Counted from the stretch's first letter, positions 25,394 through 34,906 are shown. The stretch is 64,000 bases of DNA from Clostridiales bacterium (GCA_021199275.1 JAJQIJ010000003.1:1-64000), one strand, 5' to 3'. The notes: a model not told the origin generated them from the sequence alone. Translations and numbers: made by a program.

Positions 25394-26041
25394 TCATATT
25401 TTGCTTTCGGTTTTATTTATAATTCTTTTTATATTGGGAATGTGTTTAATCAGCACTATGGCAGTGAACACCAATGCAATTGCGCCCGCAAGCCACCTGT
25501 TCTGCGAAACAGTTGCTGCCAAAGTCAGGCTGTTTTCTTTAAACATAATAACCGTAAGCACAGGGTAAAGCAGCGCTATTATTACAGAGCCGAGACTTAT
25601 ATATTTTGAAACAAAAACCACTATTAAGAAAACTGCAAATAAAACCAGCGCCACACGCCAGTCAATCATGAAAACCATGCCGGTGCACACGGCCACACCC
25701 TTGCCGCCCTTAAAGCCAAAAAAGCATGGGTAAAGGTGCCCCAGCACGCAAAAAAGCCCGGCTATAGACAGGAAAAGATAGCTGTTGTCATAAAACGCGT
25801 CTTTCCCGATGAGTGCAAATGCAATTGCCGCCGCCAAAAAGATTTTAATAACATCGCACAAAAAAGTAATAGCACCGTATTTTTTGCCATATGTTCTTAA
25901 CATGTTTGTGGCGCCCGCGTTGCCCGAATTGCTTTCACGAATATCCTTTGCCTGAAATTTTTTTGATATTATGATAGACGCATTAACGCTGCCCAACAAA
26001 TAGGATATAACAGCGACAGCAACGCATTTCAAAAAAATCAT
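25394..26041 (-). CDS. plsY: Glycerol-3-phosphate acyltransferase PlsY
   Basis: 215 residues, five to seven membrane helices. All three PlsY motifs are present: GSVNASIIISKKF, RESNSGNAGATNMLRTYGKK and the GHLYPCFFGFKGGKGVAV glycine-rich loop. It transfers the acyl group from acyl phosphate to glycerol-3-phosphate, the first step of phospholipid synthesis. Its start overlaps the der stop (ATGA), so the two are coupled. Confidence 0.95.
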   Translation of the reverse strand: MIFLKCVAVAVISYLLGSVNASIIISKKFQAKDIRESNSGNAGATNMLRTYGKKYGAITFLCDVIKIFLAAAIAFALIGKDAFYDNSYLFLSIAGLFCVLGHLYPCFFGFKGGKGVAVCTGMVFMIDWRVALVLFAVFLIVVFVSKYISLGSVIIALLYPVLTVIMFKENSLTLAATVSQNRWLAGAIALVFTAIVLIKHIPNIKRIINKTESKI

Positions 26042-27360
26042 TTTCTGTTTTCCCTCTCCCTGATTACTATTTTAATAGGGGTTGAATCCATATCAAACGC
26101 CCGGCGAATTTGGTTTTCAAGATATCTTTGATATGAAAAATGAAAAAGCTTTTTATCATTTACAAAAAATACAAATTGCGGCGGCCTGACCGAAATTTGA
26201 GTCATATAATATATTTTCAGGCGCTTGCCCTTGTCTGTGGGCGGCTGCACCTTGGCAACCGCGCCGGCAAGTATTTCATTAAGCCTGCCCGTTGAAATTC
26301 GCATTGAATGCAGTGAATCAGCACGCACAATAAGCTCAAACAGCCGCTCTATGCGCTGCCCTGTTGCAGCTGAAATAAACACAACCGGCGCATAGCTCAT
26401 AAATGAAAAGTCAGAGCTGAGCTTTTTTTCATATTGCGCCATTGTTTTGGAATCTTTTTCTATTATGTCCCATTTATTTACGGCTATTATGCATGCTTTT
26501 CCGGCTTCAAGCGCAATATTGGCAACTTTGGAATCCTGTTCGGTAAATCCCTCTGCCGCGTCAATCATAATAATGCAGACATTTGCCCTTTCAACTGCGG
26601 CGCGCGCACGAATAATGCTGAACTTTTCAACCGCATCGGTTATTTTGCTTTTGCGCCTGATTCCGGCTGTGTCAATAAAATTGAATTTGCCGTGTGAATT
26701 AGTAACAATGGTGTCAGTGGCGTCACGCGTGGTGCCTGCAATGTCTGACACAATTGCGCGGTTTTCACCGCAGATTTTATTTATTAAAGACGATTTGCCG
26801 ACATTGGGCTTGCCTATTACGGCCACGCTTATAACGCCGGCTTCATCTTCCTGCATTTCGTAATGCGGAAAATGCTTTACAACTTCATCAAGCAAGTCGC
26901 CCGTGCCGTGCCCGTGAATGGCCGAAACGGCTATAGGCTCAAACCCCAAATTGTAAAATTCATAAAATTCCGGCGCAACGGCGCCGATTTTGTCACATTT
27001 ATTTACGCACAAAACAACCGGCTTTCCGCTTTTGAGCAGCATTGAAGCAACTTCTGAATCTGTGGCAACGGGGCCGCTTGTAATGTCTGTTACAAATATA
27101 ATGACGTCTGATGTGTCTATTGCAAGCTGCGCCTGAATGCGCATATTGCTCATTATAACGTCGTTTGATTTCGGCTCTATTCCGCCGGTATCAATTAATG
27201 CAAAACGGTGCTCAAGCCATTCGCATTCGGCGTAAATCCTGTCTCTTGTAACGCCCGGTGTGTCATCAACAATGGAAACGCGCTTGCCAACAAGCTTGTT
27301 AAAAAGTGTTGACTTGCCGACGTTAGGCCTGCCGACAACGGCGACTATAGGTAAGCCCAT
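26038..27360 (-). CDS. der: Ribosome-assembly GTPase Der (EngA)
   Basis: 440 residues with two GTPase domains in tandem, P-loops GRPNVGKST (10-18) and GKPNVGKSS (about 183-191), each with DTPG/DTAG and NKCD/NKWD motifs, and a C-terminal KH-like domain (about 355-436). It acts in late 50S maturation. der-plsY pairing is conserved in many Firmicutes. A GC hairpin at 27407-27430, with no T-run, lies between this gene and rpmF. Confidence 0.97.
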   Translation of the reverse strand: MGLPIVAVVGRPNVGKSTLFNKLVGKRVSIVDDTPGVTRDRIYAECEWLEHRFALIDTGGIEPKSNDVIMSNMRIQAQLAIDTSDVIIFVTDITSGPVATDSEVASMLLKSGKPVVLCVNKCDKIGAVAPEFYEFYNLGFEPIAVSAIHGHGTGDLLDEVVKHFPHYEMQEDEAGVISVAVIGKPNVGKSSLINKICGENRAIVSDIAGTTRDATDTIVTNSHGKFNFIDTAGIRRKSKITDAVEKFSIIRARAAVERANVCIIMIDAAEGFTEQDSKVANIALEAGKACIIAVNKWDIIEKDSKTMAQYEKKLSSDFSFMSYAPVVFISAATGQRIERLFELIVRADSLHSMRISTGRLNEILAGAVAKVQPPTDKGKRLKIYYMTQISVRPPQFVFFVNDKKLFHFSYQRYLENQIRRAFDMDSTPIKIVIRERENRK

Positions 27361-27453
27361 TTTTTCACCCTGCTCTCAATACTAAAGAAAAAATCTTTGA
27401 ATATAAGCTGACGGGCGAGCTTGCAGCCCGTCCGTCAGTTTCAAATTACATAA

Positions 27454-27636
27454 TTAATCTTCCTTGGCAATAACTTCCTTGCCGTTATAATAGCCGCAAT
27501 TTTCACATACTCTGTGAGGCACGGTGTATGACGCGCAATTCGGACATTTAATAAGATTTGGCGCGTTGAGTTTCCACACGCTTGAACGCCTTTTATTTTT
27601 TCTTGCCGTTGAAGTTCTTCTCTTTGGTACTGCCAT
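27454..27636 (-). CDS. rpmF: 50S ribosomal protein L32
   Basis: 60 residues: [18 protein letters not shown], then Cys32-x2-Cys35 and Cys45-x2-Cys48, the zinc form. It is the second gene after yceD, the standard pairing (28 bp apart). Confidence 0.97.
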   Translation of the reverse strand: MAVPKRRTSTARKNKRRSSVWKLNAPNLIKCPNCASYTVPHRVCENCGYYNGKEVIAKED

Positions 27637-27664
27637 TTTTAGCCCCCCTTTTTTAGGTTAAATA

Positions 27665-28165
27665 TTATTCTTCCTGCAAAAGCTGCAAAAGCGGCGCCAT
27701 TGCAGGATTAATTTCTTTTTTACAGGCGCATTCGCCATGGTTTAAATTTTTACCGCATTTTGCGCAAAGCCCCTTGCAGTCGTCAGAACAAAGTATTTTG
27801 GCAGGCAAAAACAGCAAAATTTCTTCCCTTACAAATTCGTCTATATTCAGCACACCGTCAGGCAGCACAACATAGTCGTCATGGTAATCGCCGTGGGCAA
27901 GTGCTTTGACAAGAATTTTTTCAACGCTAAAGCTCATTGGCTTTTTGATTTCTTCGGCACATCTGTCGCACACGCCGAAAAAGTCAAATGAAATCTGCGC
28001 TGATAAATGAACAACGTCAGCCCTGCAATATGCGCTGCCGCACAGCCTGGCCCCGTTTTTCAGCGGAAAATACGGCCCGTAAGGCAGGTCTGCCATGTCA
28101 AGCTGATAGTCAATTTCAATTATGGAATCTGCCGAATTGAAAAGATTTGAAATATCAAGCTTCAT
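27665..28165 (-). CDS. yceD: YceD/DUF177 family protein
   Basis: 166 residues from ATG 28165 (GGTGGG upstream). Cysteines appear in pairs (CDRC at about 90; CSDDCKGLCAKCGKNLNHGE at about 130-150), consistent with metal binding. YceD is known to help 23S rRNA accumulation and is nearly always next to rpmF, as here. Confidence 0.9.
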   Translation of the reverse strand: MKLDISNLFNSADSIIEIDYQLDMADLPYGPYFPLKNGARLCGSAYCRADVVHLSAQISFDFFGVCDRCAEEIKKPMSFSVEKILVKALAHGDYHDDYVVLPDGVLNIDEFVREEILLFLPAKILCSDDCKGLCAKCGKNLNHGECACKKEINPAMAPLLQLLQEE

Positions 28166-28196
28166 AAAGCCCACCGCCCTTTAAAGCAACATTAGT

Positions 28197-28225
28197 ATTA
28201 TATATATAAGGATTTGATTTGTCAA
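28197..28225 (-). promoter_or_regulatory. Consensus promoter of yceD-rpmF
   Basis: Minus-strand TTGACA (28225-28220), 17 bp, TATAAT (28202-28197): an exact match to the sigma-A consensus. Confidence 0.8.
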
Positions 28226-28305
28226 TAGAAATTTGTAACTTAAGCAAGAAATGCCCCGCATCATAAAGCAGTGCATGCCATGTTTAACGGCAGCAGGGCT
28301 TACTT

Positions 28306-28332
28306 AAAAAAGCGCGCGAAAGGCGCGCTTTT
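28306..28332 (-). terminator. Terminator of the P-loop protein gene
   Basis: AAAAGCGCGC / GCGCGCTTTT stem with a 5-nt loop; on the minus strand a run of six T follows, 8 bp after the stop at 28341. Confidence 0.8.
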
Positions 28333-28340
28333 CCGTAAAG

Positions 28341-28757
28341 TCAAATTTCTTCGCAATAATCAAAAATTTCAACCGGTAAATCTTCTTTGTCGCAGCTTAT
28401 TGTGAAAACAAAATTTACGTCTGTGGCCTCTGAAAGCTCAGACAGCATTTCAAAAAACTGAACCAGCTTTTCATATTCCCTGCCAACAATTTTAAACGTT
28501 GCGTCAATAAGTATGTCCGTCACGTCGTAATTACCGGCACATATTCCAGCCAGAAACCCGTAAAACGCCTTGCAGCCGCTGATACGGTATGTATCTGTTT
28601 CAAGCAGCCTTGCCTTTGACGAAATGTCATAAGTGAGCTTTGGCTCTTTTTCAACGCAGACCACGTTTCCGTCTGACGTTTCAACATATGAATTGACAAG
28701 TTCTATAAGCCTTTTGGTTTTGCCCGCGCCTTTGTTACCGATTATAAGCTTAATCAT
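28341..28757 (-). CDS. Small P-loop NTPase of unknown role
   Basis: 138 residues. A Walker A motif opens the protein (IIGNKGAGKTKRLIE, GNKGAGKT 7-14), and TDILIDATFKI (about 80-90) looks like Walker B. No helicase or kinase signature follows. The length and a second strand-turn segment (NFVFTISCDKEDLP) suggest a minimal P-loop fold that I have seen only as hypothetical or ATP-binding proteins in Clostridia. It stands alone, with its own terminator, between pgi and yceD. Confidence 0.65.
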   Translation of the reverse strand: MIKLIIGNKGAGKTKRLIELVNSYVETSDGNVVCVEKEPKLTYDISSKARLLETDTYRISGCKAFYGFLAGICAGNYDVTDILIDATFKIVGREYEKLVQFFEMLSELSEATDVNFVFTISCDKEDLPVEIFDYCEEI

Positions 28758-28832
28758 TTATAAATCCTCCGACATATAATAATTCTGTTATCTAATTTTA
28801 TTGTGGCTGTGCCCGCTGAAATCAACTATATA

Positions 28833-30182
28833 TTAACACAGACCCAGCGCTTTTTCAAGCCTTTCTTTTTGATTTTCATAGCCCGGCTTGCCAAGCAGTG
28901 CAAACATATTGTTTTTATAACTTTCAACGCCCGGCTGGTTAAATGGGTTAACGCCCAAAATGTAACCCGAAACAGCGCATGCTTTTTCAAAAAAGTAAAT
29001 TATATAGCCCATATTTTCGCTTGACAGGCCTGCGGCTTCAAAAATTATATTTGCAACGCCGCCCTCTGTGTGGGCCAGCAGCGTGCCCTGGCGCGCCTTT
29101 TCATTTACAAGGCTCATTTTCTTGCCCGCAAGGAAATTAAGCCCGTCTGCATTGCCGGAAAGTTCTTTAATGATGTAATCGCCCGGCGCATTTTCAAATT
29201 TTATGCAGCTTTCAAACATAAGCGGCCCCGCGCTTTCCTGAATATATTGGCCGACTGAATGCAAATCTGTTGAAAATATGCATGAAACGGGGTAAAGCCC
29301 CTTGCCGTCTTTCCCTTCGCTTTCGGCAAAAAGCTGCTTTAGCCATTCGTTAAACATTGCCATTGACGGCTCATATGAAATAAAGCATTCAAGTCTTTTG
29401 CCCTTATTGTAAAGGCAGTTCCTTACGGCGGCATATTTAAGGCAGTCATTTTCGTTAATGTCTTTGCTGCACAGGCTTTGCTGGGCAGCGGCGGCGCCAG
29501 CCATAAGTGCGTCAATGTCAATTCCGGCAGACGCTATTGGCAAAAGCCCGACTGCCGTTAACACGGAATATCTGCCGCCGACATCGTCAGGTATAACAAA
29601 GCATTCATAACCCGCTTCGTCTGCCAGCTGTTTTAATGTGCCGCGCGCTTTGTCTGTGGTGCAGAAAATTCTTTTTGCAGCCTCTTCTTTTGAATATTTG
29701 CTATAAAGAAGTTCTGAAAATGCGCGAAAAGCAATGGCCGGTTCCGTTGTGGTGCCGCTTTTGGAAATTACGTTTACGCAAATATCTTTTCCTTCGCATA
29801 TTTGAATAAGCTCAGTCAGCATAGAGGGGCTTATGGAATTTCCAATGAAAAAAATCTGCGGCGTTTCTTTTGCAAGATAGTTGTAATTAACAGACTTTAC
29901 GGCTTCTATAACGGCCCTTGCGCCGAGATATGAGCCGCCAATGCCTATTACAACCAAAATGTCGCAGCTTTTTTTTATGAATTCCGCCGCTTTTTTGATT
30001 CTTTCAAATTCTGCTTTGTCATAGTCTGTGGGCAGGGTGAGCCAGCCCAAAAAATCGTTTCCTGCACCTGTCTTGTTATGCAGCTTTTCAAGTGCGTTTG
30101 CCGCAAGCGGAGCCATGGCGGCAATTTCTTTTTCAGAAACGAATTGTTTTGCGTATTCGCAGTTGAGTTTCAAATAATTCAT
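28833..30182 (-). CDS. pgi: Glucose-6-phosphate isomerase
   Basis: 449 residues from ATG 30182 (AAAGGA upstream; an in-frame start 13 codons earlier lacks one). [17 protein letters not shown], the sugar-isomerase motif [14 protein letters not shown] (about 155-170) and [14 protein letters not shown] (about 200-213) are clear. It links glucose-6-phosphate and fructose-6-phosphate in glycolysis. It is the short bacterial form of Firmicutes. Confidence 0.96.
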   Translation of the reverse strand: MNYLKLNCEYAKQFVSEKEIAAMAPLAANALEKLHNKTGAGNDFLGWLTLPTDYDKAEFERIKKAAEFIKKSCDILVVIGIGGSYLGARAVIEAVKSVNYNYLAKETPQIFFIGNSISPSMLTELIQICEGKDICVNVISKSGTTTEPAIAFRAFSELLYSKYSKEEAAKRIFCTTDKARGTLKQLADEAGYECFVIPDDVGGRYSVLTAVGLLPIASAGIDIDALMAGAAAAQQSLCSKDINENDCLKYAAVRNCLYNKGKRLECFISYEPSMAMFNEWLKQLFAESEGKDGKGLYPVSCIFSTDLHSVGQYIQESAGPLMFESCIKFENAPGDYIIKELSGNADGLNFLAGKKMSLVNEKARQGTLLAHTEGGVANIIFEAAGLSSENMGYIIYFFEKACAVSGYILGVNPFNQPGVESYKNNMFALLGKPGYENQKERLEKALGLC

Positions 30183-30396
30183 TAACTCTTGTGTCCTTTC
30201 ATCAAAATTTATTAAAAGCAAGCAGGAAACAAGCAGAACATGGCTTAACTTTGCAATTTACAGATATGCTGCATTCAAAAAGGGTTTGCGTCAGCTTTTT
30301 CGCATTAAGCAGCTGCGTGTTAATAACTGATAAAGATGTTAAAGCCGGGTTTAGACCGCCTGTTTAAATTTCCGCCCGCCTGAGTTGAATGCTATT

Positions 30397-30425
30397 ATTT
30401 TACTACAAACAAGCACTATTATCAA
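30397..30425 (-). promoter_or_regulatory. Promoter of pgi
   Basis: Minus-strand TTGATA (30425-30420), 17 bp, TAAAAT (30402-30397). This leaves a leader of about 205 nt before pgi in which I see no gene. Confidence 0.5.
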
Positions 30426-30435
30426 CATCAAAATA

Positions 30436-31578
30436 TTAAATATTTTTTAAAATTGATTTGAATATGAAAGAAAAGCTTATCACTTCGACATCATGCGGTG
30501 CAGTAAGTTCAATTGTTTTTACGGCTTCGCCGTTTGAATAAAGCGTAATGCTGCCGAGCGAATCGCCTGCTTTCACGGGCGCCTGCACCTGTGTTTCAAG
30601 CTGATAATCATATGTTATTTCACCCTCGCCCTTTTTTACCATGATTTTTTCCCCGGCAATATATTGCGGCGTTATTGTTTTCTGCGTGCCGTTTTTAACA
30701 CTGACAGGGGTTATTTTGCTTTCGTCAATCTGGGCGCTCACCGTTTCATAATTGGCAAATCCCCAGTCAAGCAGGGCTGTTGCACTGTCAAAACGTTCCT
30801 CACTGGTTTCGCTGCCAAGCACAACCGCAACAAACGATATGTCGCCGCGCGTGGCGGTGGCTGCAAGGCAAAAGCCGGCTTTAGACGTGGTGCCTGTTTT
30901 AAGCCCGGTTATGCCGTCATATGTGTTTACAAGCTTATTTGTGTTGTTAAGCTCTGTTTCGCCGCCGCGCAGATAGTCAAGCCACACGGTTGAATATTCC
31001 TGCACAAGGTCATATTGCATAACTTCACAGGCTATGACTGCCAAATCATAAGCGCTGGAATAGTGGTTTTCTGCGTCGTCGTCAAGCCCGGTGCAGTTTT
31101 CAAAATTGGTGTTTTGCAACCCAAGCTCCGCGGCGCGGTCATTCATCATTTTAACAAACGCCGTGGACGAGCCCGCTATATATTCGCCGAGCGCCGTGCA
31201 TGCGTCGTTTGCCGAAGCTATGATTACAGCCCTAAGCAGTTCGTCAACAGTCATGCTTTCGCCGACTTCAAGCCATATCTGCGAGCCGCCCATAGACTGC
31301 GCATTTTCTGTTGCGCTAACTTCGTCGTCAAGGGAAATTTTGCCGCTGTCAATAGCTTCAAGCATAAGCAAAATGCTCATGATTTTAGTGACGGACGCCG
31401 GTGAACGCCGTTCGTTTGCGTTGTCTTCAAAAACCACTTCCCCTGTGTCAATGCACATCAGCACACACGAAGCGGCCGAAACTTCAACTTCGCTTTCCTG
31501 CGCAATCGCATGGGCAGGCAAAAGCATGCCTGAAAACAGCACAAGCACAGACAGGGCGTAAGACAATATCTTTTTCAT
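30436..31578 (-). CDS. D-alanyl-D-alanine carboxypeptidase (DacF/PBP5 type)
   Basis: 380 residues with a signal peptide (about 1-26, cut near AHAIA). The three penicillin-binding motifs are complete: Ser62-V-T-Lys65, Ser122-A-Asn124 and Lys227-T-Gly229. A PBP5-type C-terminal beta domain follows (about 280-360) with a weakly amphipathic C-terminus. It trims the terminal D-Ala of peptidoglycan stem peptides. In spore formers this family includes DacF and DacB, which act on cortex; which one this is cannot be told. Confidence 0.9.
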   Translation of the reverse strand: MKKILSYALSVLVLFSGMLLPAHAIAQESEVEVSAASCVLMCIDTGEVVFEDNANERRSPASVTKIMSILLMLEAIDSGKISLDDEVSATENAQSMGGSQIWLEVGESMTVDELLRAVIIASANDACTALGEYIAGSSTAFVKMMNDRAAELGLQNTNFENCTGLDDDAENHYSSAYDLAVIACEVMQYDLVQEYSTVWLDYLRGGETELNNTNKLVNTYDGITGLKTGTTSKAGFCLAATATRGDISFVAVVLGSETSEERFDSATALLDWGFANYETVSAQIDESKITPVSVKNGTQKTITPQYIAGEKIMVKKGEGEITYDYQLETQVQAPVKAGDSLGSITLYSNGEAVKTIELTAPHDVEVISFSFIFKSILKNI

Positions 31579-31629
31579 ATTAATCTGCCTTTCAAAAAAT
31601 TTTTCTATATTATCTTTATTCCGCCCCTA

Positions 31630-31658
31630 TTGTAATAATAACGTGATTTTGTTATAAT
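31630..31658 (+). promoter_or_regulatory. Promoter of mtaB
   Basis: TTGTAA (31630-31635), 17 bp, TATAAT (31653-31658), about 95 bp before the ATG, in the divergent gap with the carboxypeptidase gene. Confidence 0.55.
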
Positions 31659-31752
31659 GTTTGAAAAGCACCGCGAAAAAAATGCAAATATACCGCCGGC
31701 TTTCCGCTGAAAACAAAGCGGGTGTTTTGAATAAAAAAACAAAGGTAATTAT

Positions 31753-33045
31753 ATGAAAGCTGCAATTTACACGCTTGGCTGTAAAGTAAACCAAACAGAA
31801 AGCGAATATATATGTGAAATTTTAAAAAAGCAGGGCTATGAAATAGTGAGCCCTGACGAAGAGGCTGACTATTATATAATCAATTCCTGCACCGTAACTT
31901 CAATTTCAGACAAAAAAACCCGCCAAAGCGTAAGGAAATTTAAAAGAGCACACCCGAATGCGGCGGTTATATTGCTGGGCTGTTTTCCGCAGGCATTTCC
32001 GCAAGCTGCCGCTTCTCTCGGCGGCGCAGACATTATTTCCGGCAACAAAAGCTGCGCCAATGTGCTGCGGCTTATAAACGAATATGAAAAAACCGGCGAA
32101 AGAATAGTTGATATTGAAGCGCACACAAACAATGAAACATTTGCAAAATGCCAAATAAATTCATTCGGCGGCAGAATAAGGGCTTTTGTAAAAATTGAAG
32201 ACGGCTGCGACAGGTTTTGCAGCTATTGCATTATTCCATATTCAAGGGGGCGGGTGCGTTCAAAGCCGCTTGCGGTTTTGAAAGATGAAGCCAATTCTCT
32301 TGCCGCAAATCATGTGCGTGAAATAGTGCTTGTCGGAATTAACCTTTCCGCATATGGCAAGGGCGAAGATTTTGACATTGCAGACGCCGTAAGAGTTTGC
32401 GCCGAAACGAAAGGCATTTTGCGGGTGCGTCTCGGCAGTCTGGAGCCAGACCACATGACAGGCGATATTTTAGACAGGCTGTCAAAAATTGAAAAGTTTT
32501 GCCCGCAATTTCACCTGTCTTTACAAAGCGGCTGTGCAAACACGCTGAAAAATATGAACCGCCACTATACGCCGGGCGAATATGAGACGCTTGTAAATAA
32601 AATAAGAAGCACTTTCCAAGGCGCTTCAATTACAACAGACATTATGGTGGGCTTTAACGCGGAAAGCGAAAGCGATTTTGCCGAAAGCGCTGCTTTTGCC
32701 GAAAAAATAGGCTTTGAAAAGGCGCATATTTTTCCATATTCCGAAAGAAGCGGCACGTTAGCGGTTAAAATGGGCGGCGCAATAGCAAAAAAAGAAAAGG
32801 AAAAGCGCGCCCTTGAAATGAAAAAAGTAACAGATAAAAGCAGGCATAAATTTCTTGATTCGCTGATTGGCGAAACCGTAAACGTGCTGTTTGAAAGCGG
32901 CGACGGCGAAGTCTGGCGCGGCTATACAAAAAGCTATGCTCCGATAAAAGCGCAGCACGCCAAAAATTTAATAGGGCTTGAGCTTGATGTTAAAATTACA
33001 GCCGTTGACGGCGACTTTTGCACAGGCACAGTTATTGACGTTTAA
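31753..33045 (+). CDS. mtaB: tRNA (N6-threonylcarbamoyladenosine-37) methylthiotransferase MtaB
   Basis: 430 residues. The N-terminal methylthiotransferase domain carries Cys10, Cys46 and Cys77 (auxiliary cluster). The radical-SAM core has Cys152-x3-Cys156-x2-Cys159 (DGCDRFCSYCIIPYSRG). A TRAM domain closes the protein (about 370-430). The opening MKAAIYTLGCKVNQTES is typical of MtaB rather than MiaB or RimO. It converts t6A37 to ms2t6A37 in tRNAs reading ANN codons. It converges on the next gene with a 4-bp overlap. Confidence 0.94.
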   Translation: MKAAIYTLGCKVNQTESEYICEILKKQGYEIVSPDEEADYYIINSCTVTSISDKKTRQSVRKFKRAHPNAAVILLGCFPQAFPQAAASLGGADIISGNKSCANVLRLINEYEKTGERIVDIEAHTNNETFAKCQINSFGGRIRAFVKIEDGCDRFCSYCIIPYSRGRVRSKPLAVLKDEANSLAANHVREIVLVGINLSAYGKGEDFDIADAVRVCAETKGILRVRLGSLEPDHMTGDILDRLSKIEKFCPQFHLSLQSGCANTLKNMNRHYTPGEYETLVNKIRSTFQGASITTDIMVGFNAESESDFAESAAFAEKIGFEKAHIFPYSERSGTLAVKMGGAIAKKEKEKRALEMKKVTDKSRHKFLDSLIGETVNVLFESGDGEVWRGYTKSYAPIKAQHAKNLIGLELDVKITAVDGDFCTGTVIDV

Positions 33046-34259
33046 GTCAAAACATCTTTCACAGCGTCCACTTCGGCCATTACGGCTTCGTTTTGAGAGT
33101 CTGTAAGATAGCTGAAAGAAAACAGGTAAAAGCCGCCTATTTCACCCATTTGCAAAAGATATGTTATTTGCCTTGAAATGACGTCGCTGTTGTCTATAAA
33201 TTCGTTTATAACCCACTCTTCATCGTCAGACGCATAAACGTCTTCCTGCCCGGCTTTATAAAGCGGCAGGCCTATGTAAATGCTGCAAACGGCATCAAGC
33301 TCAGCCCAGCTTTTAACTGTGCTGATAAACGGCTGCACTTCATTGTAAAAGCCGAAATATACCTGCGGGCAGATGTAATCTGCATAGCCCTCTTCACTTG
33401 CCCACAGTAAAACGTCTGCATAAAGCGTGTTTTCGTTTTTTTCTATGTCTGCCTGCGGGCTTATGCCAAAGGTGACTTCAGCATTAATGCTTTTAATCGC
33501 CTCATAAACACTTTTTACCATGTCTGACACAATGCTGCGCCGCCATTCGCCAAGAGACATGCTGCCGCCGGATTTCGTATATTCGGCATATTCTTTTTCA
33601 TCAATTTTTTCATCTGTTGTGGGGTAAAAATAGTCGTCAAAATGCACGCCGTCCACATCATAATTTGTTACTATTTCGGCAACGCCGTTTACAATAAGTT
33701 CGCAAACTCCGCTGCCCGCTGGGTTAAAATATATTTTGTCGTCAACATAGACGTTTGATTTGGTAGATTCGTTTTCATACCACTGCTTTGCAATGTTTTC
33801 GTCTGAAAGCTCGCTGATGTCGCTGCTTTGGCTGACTCTGTAAGGGTTTACCCACGCTTCAATTTTAAGCCCTGCGCTGTGCGCCGCGTCAACCATTATT
33901 TCAAGCGGGTCATATTTAAGCTCTGCCCCCTGTGTGTCAAAACAATATTTTGATGTGGGAAAATATGCGGAATCATAAAAAGCGTCTGCACATGGCCTGA
34001 CCTGCACCGTGACTGTGTTAAGAGCGCAATCCTTTATTTCGCTGAAAGCGGCTTTTATTGCCTTTTTAAATTCTTTTGCAGTTGAACATGTTGATGTAAA
34101 GCTTTGCAATTCATAATAAGACAGCCACACGCTTTTTACGTATTGTGCCTCTTCCCTTGCTGTTTCAGCCGGCAAATCATAAGCGCTGCACGAACAAAGA
34201 AGCGCCAGCGCCGATATAATTGATATTAAAGAACAAATTACTTTTTTTACACTTTTCAT
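33042..34259 (-). CDS. YngK-like GH10-type glycoside hydrolase lipoprotein
   Basis: 405 residues from ATG 34259 (GGGAG upstream); the longer frame overlaps the divergent gene and has no site. The signal peptide ends in LLCSC with Cys near residue 21-23 as likely lipid attachment. The DUF187 / GHL10 domain fills the rest: VTVQVRPCADAFYDSAYFPT, LKIEAWVNPYRV, DGVHFDDYFYP and FGISPQAD. Such proteins are TIM barrels thought to cleave cell-wall or other glycans. The substrate is not known. Confidence 0.85.
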   Translation of the reverse strand: MKSVKKVICSLISIISALALLCSCSAYDLPAETAREEAQYVKSVWLSYYELQSFTSTCSTAKEFKKAIKAAFSEIKDCALNTVTVQVRPCADAFYDSAYFPTSKYCFDTQGAELKYDPLEIMVDAAHSAGLKIEAWVNPYRVSQSSDISELSDENIAKQWYENESTKSNVYVDDKIYFNPAGSGVCELIVNGVAEIVTNYDVDGVHFDDYFYPTTDEKIDEKEYAEYTKSGGSMSLGEWRRSIVSDMVKSVYEAIKSINAEVTFGISPQADIEKNENTLYADVLLWASEEGYADYICPQVYFGFYNEVQPFISTVKSWAELDAVCSIYIGLPLYKAGQEDVYASDDEEWVINEFIDNSDVISRQITYLLQMGEIGGFYLFSFSYLTDSQNEAVMAEVDAVKDVLT

Positions 34260-34261
34260 GC

Positions 34262-34289
34262 TTGACTCCCGTAAAGATAATGTTAAAAT
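34262..34289 (+). promoter_or_regulatory. Promoter of the zinc-ribbon gene
   Basis: TTGACT (34262-34267), 16 bp, TAAAAT (34284-34289). It begins 3 bp after the start codon of the divergent lipoprotein gene, so the two upstream regions overlap fully. Confidence 0.5.
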
Positions 34290-34311
34290 TAAAATAAAGG
34301 TTGTGGTTATT

Positions 34312-34608
34312 TTGGAATATAAGCTCGGTAATTTTAAAAAGCTGCGCGACATAGGCGAAACTCAGAGCCTGACTTGTCCTGAATGCGAAAGCAAAGTGGT
34401 TTTTCATGTTTTTTCAAATGTTGACAATGAATTGCAGGGCGCGTTTCCGTTTATCAAAACAAGCCGCGTCTATTTTATGATATGCCCTGCGTGCGCTGCG
34501 CGCTTTGCAGTTGATGAAGACAAGGGTGAAGCTTTTGCCGCCGGCGAAAAGCTTGCCATTGGAAACTTTGACTTTAAAAAGCTGAAAAGCTTTAAAGAAA
34601 ATGATTAA
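34312..34608 (+). CDS. Small zinc-ribbon-like protein
   Basis: 98 residues if TTG 34312 is used, which lies 11 nt after AAAGG and about 16 nt after the predicted transcript start; an upstream ATG at 34258 lies before the promoter and cannot be used. Two CxxC pairs (CPEC near 22-25, CPAC near 59-62) point to one bound zinc. The rest is mixed helix and strand. No family recognised. It overlaps the next gene by 8 bp, so the pair is co-expressed. Confidence 0.6.
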   Translation: MEYKLGNFKKLRDIGETQSLTCPECESKVVFHVFSNVDNELQGAFPFIKTSRVYFMICPACAARFAVDEDKGEAFAAGEKLAIGNFDFKKLKSFKEND

Positions 34609-34894
34609 ATTTTTGCTTGTCTATTTTGCGTGCATAAACATATTCGCCGCTGTTATTACGGTTTATGACAAACAGTGCGCCAAGGCACGCCGGCGCAGAA
34701 TTCCGGAAGATTTTCTGTTAACGGTGGCTTTGCTTGGCGGCGCTGCTTTTGAATATATTACAATGAAAGCCGTGCGCCACAAGACCCGGCATAAAAAATT
34801 TATGATTACCCTGCCGGTTATGATAATATTGCAGCTGTCAGCGCTTTTGGCAGTTGTTTCAATAACGGGCAAGTCCTTATTGAAATTATTTTAA
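34601..34894 (+). CDS. DUF1294 small membrane protein
   Basis: 97 residues with three hydrophobic segments (about 1-20, 40-55, 68-92). The DUF1294 pattern is present: YDKQCAKARRRRIPE, then GGAAFEYITMKAVRHKTRHKKF. The function of the family is unknown. Translationally coupled to the zinc-ribbon gene. Confidence 0.85.
   Translation: MIKFLLVYFACINIFAAVITVYDKQCAKARRRRIPEDFLLTVALLGGAAFEYITMKAVRHKTRHKKFMITLPVMIILQLSALLAVVSITGKSLLKLF
34861..34881. repeat. REP-like 21-bp hairpin motif, copy 2
   Basis: AATAACGGGCAAGTCCTTATT, one base different from 19863-19883, here inside the 3' end of the DUF1294 gene and flanked by TTTC/GAAA, which extends the hairpin. Confidence 0.4.
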
Positions 34895-34906
34895 CTGATA
34901 TTAACA

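Noticed and set aside
27407..27430. GC hairpin between rpmF and der as a terminator
   Set aside because: GACGGGC/GCCCGTC forms a good stem, but no T-run follows on either strand, so it is not called as a terminator.
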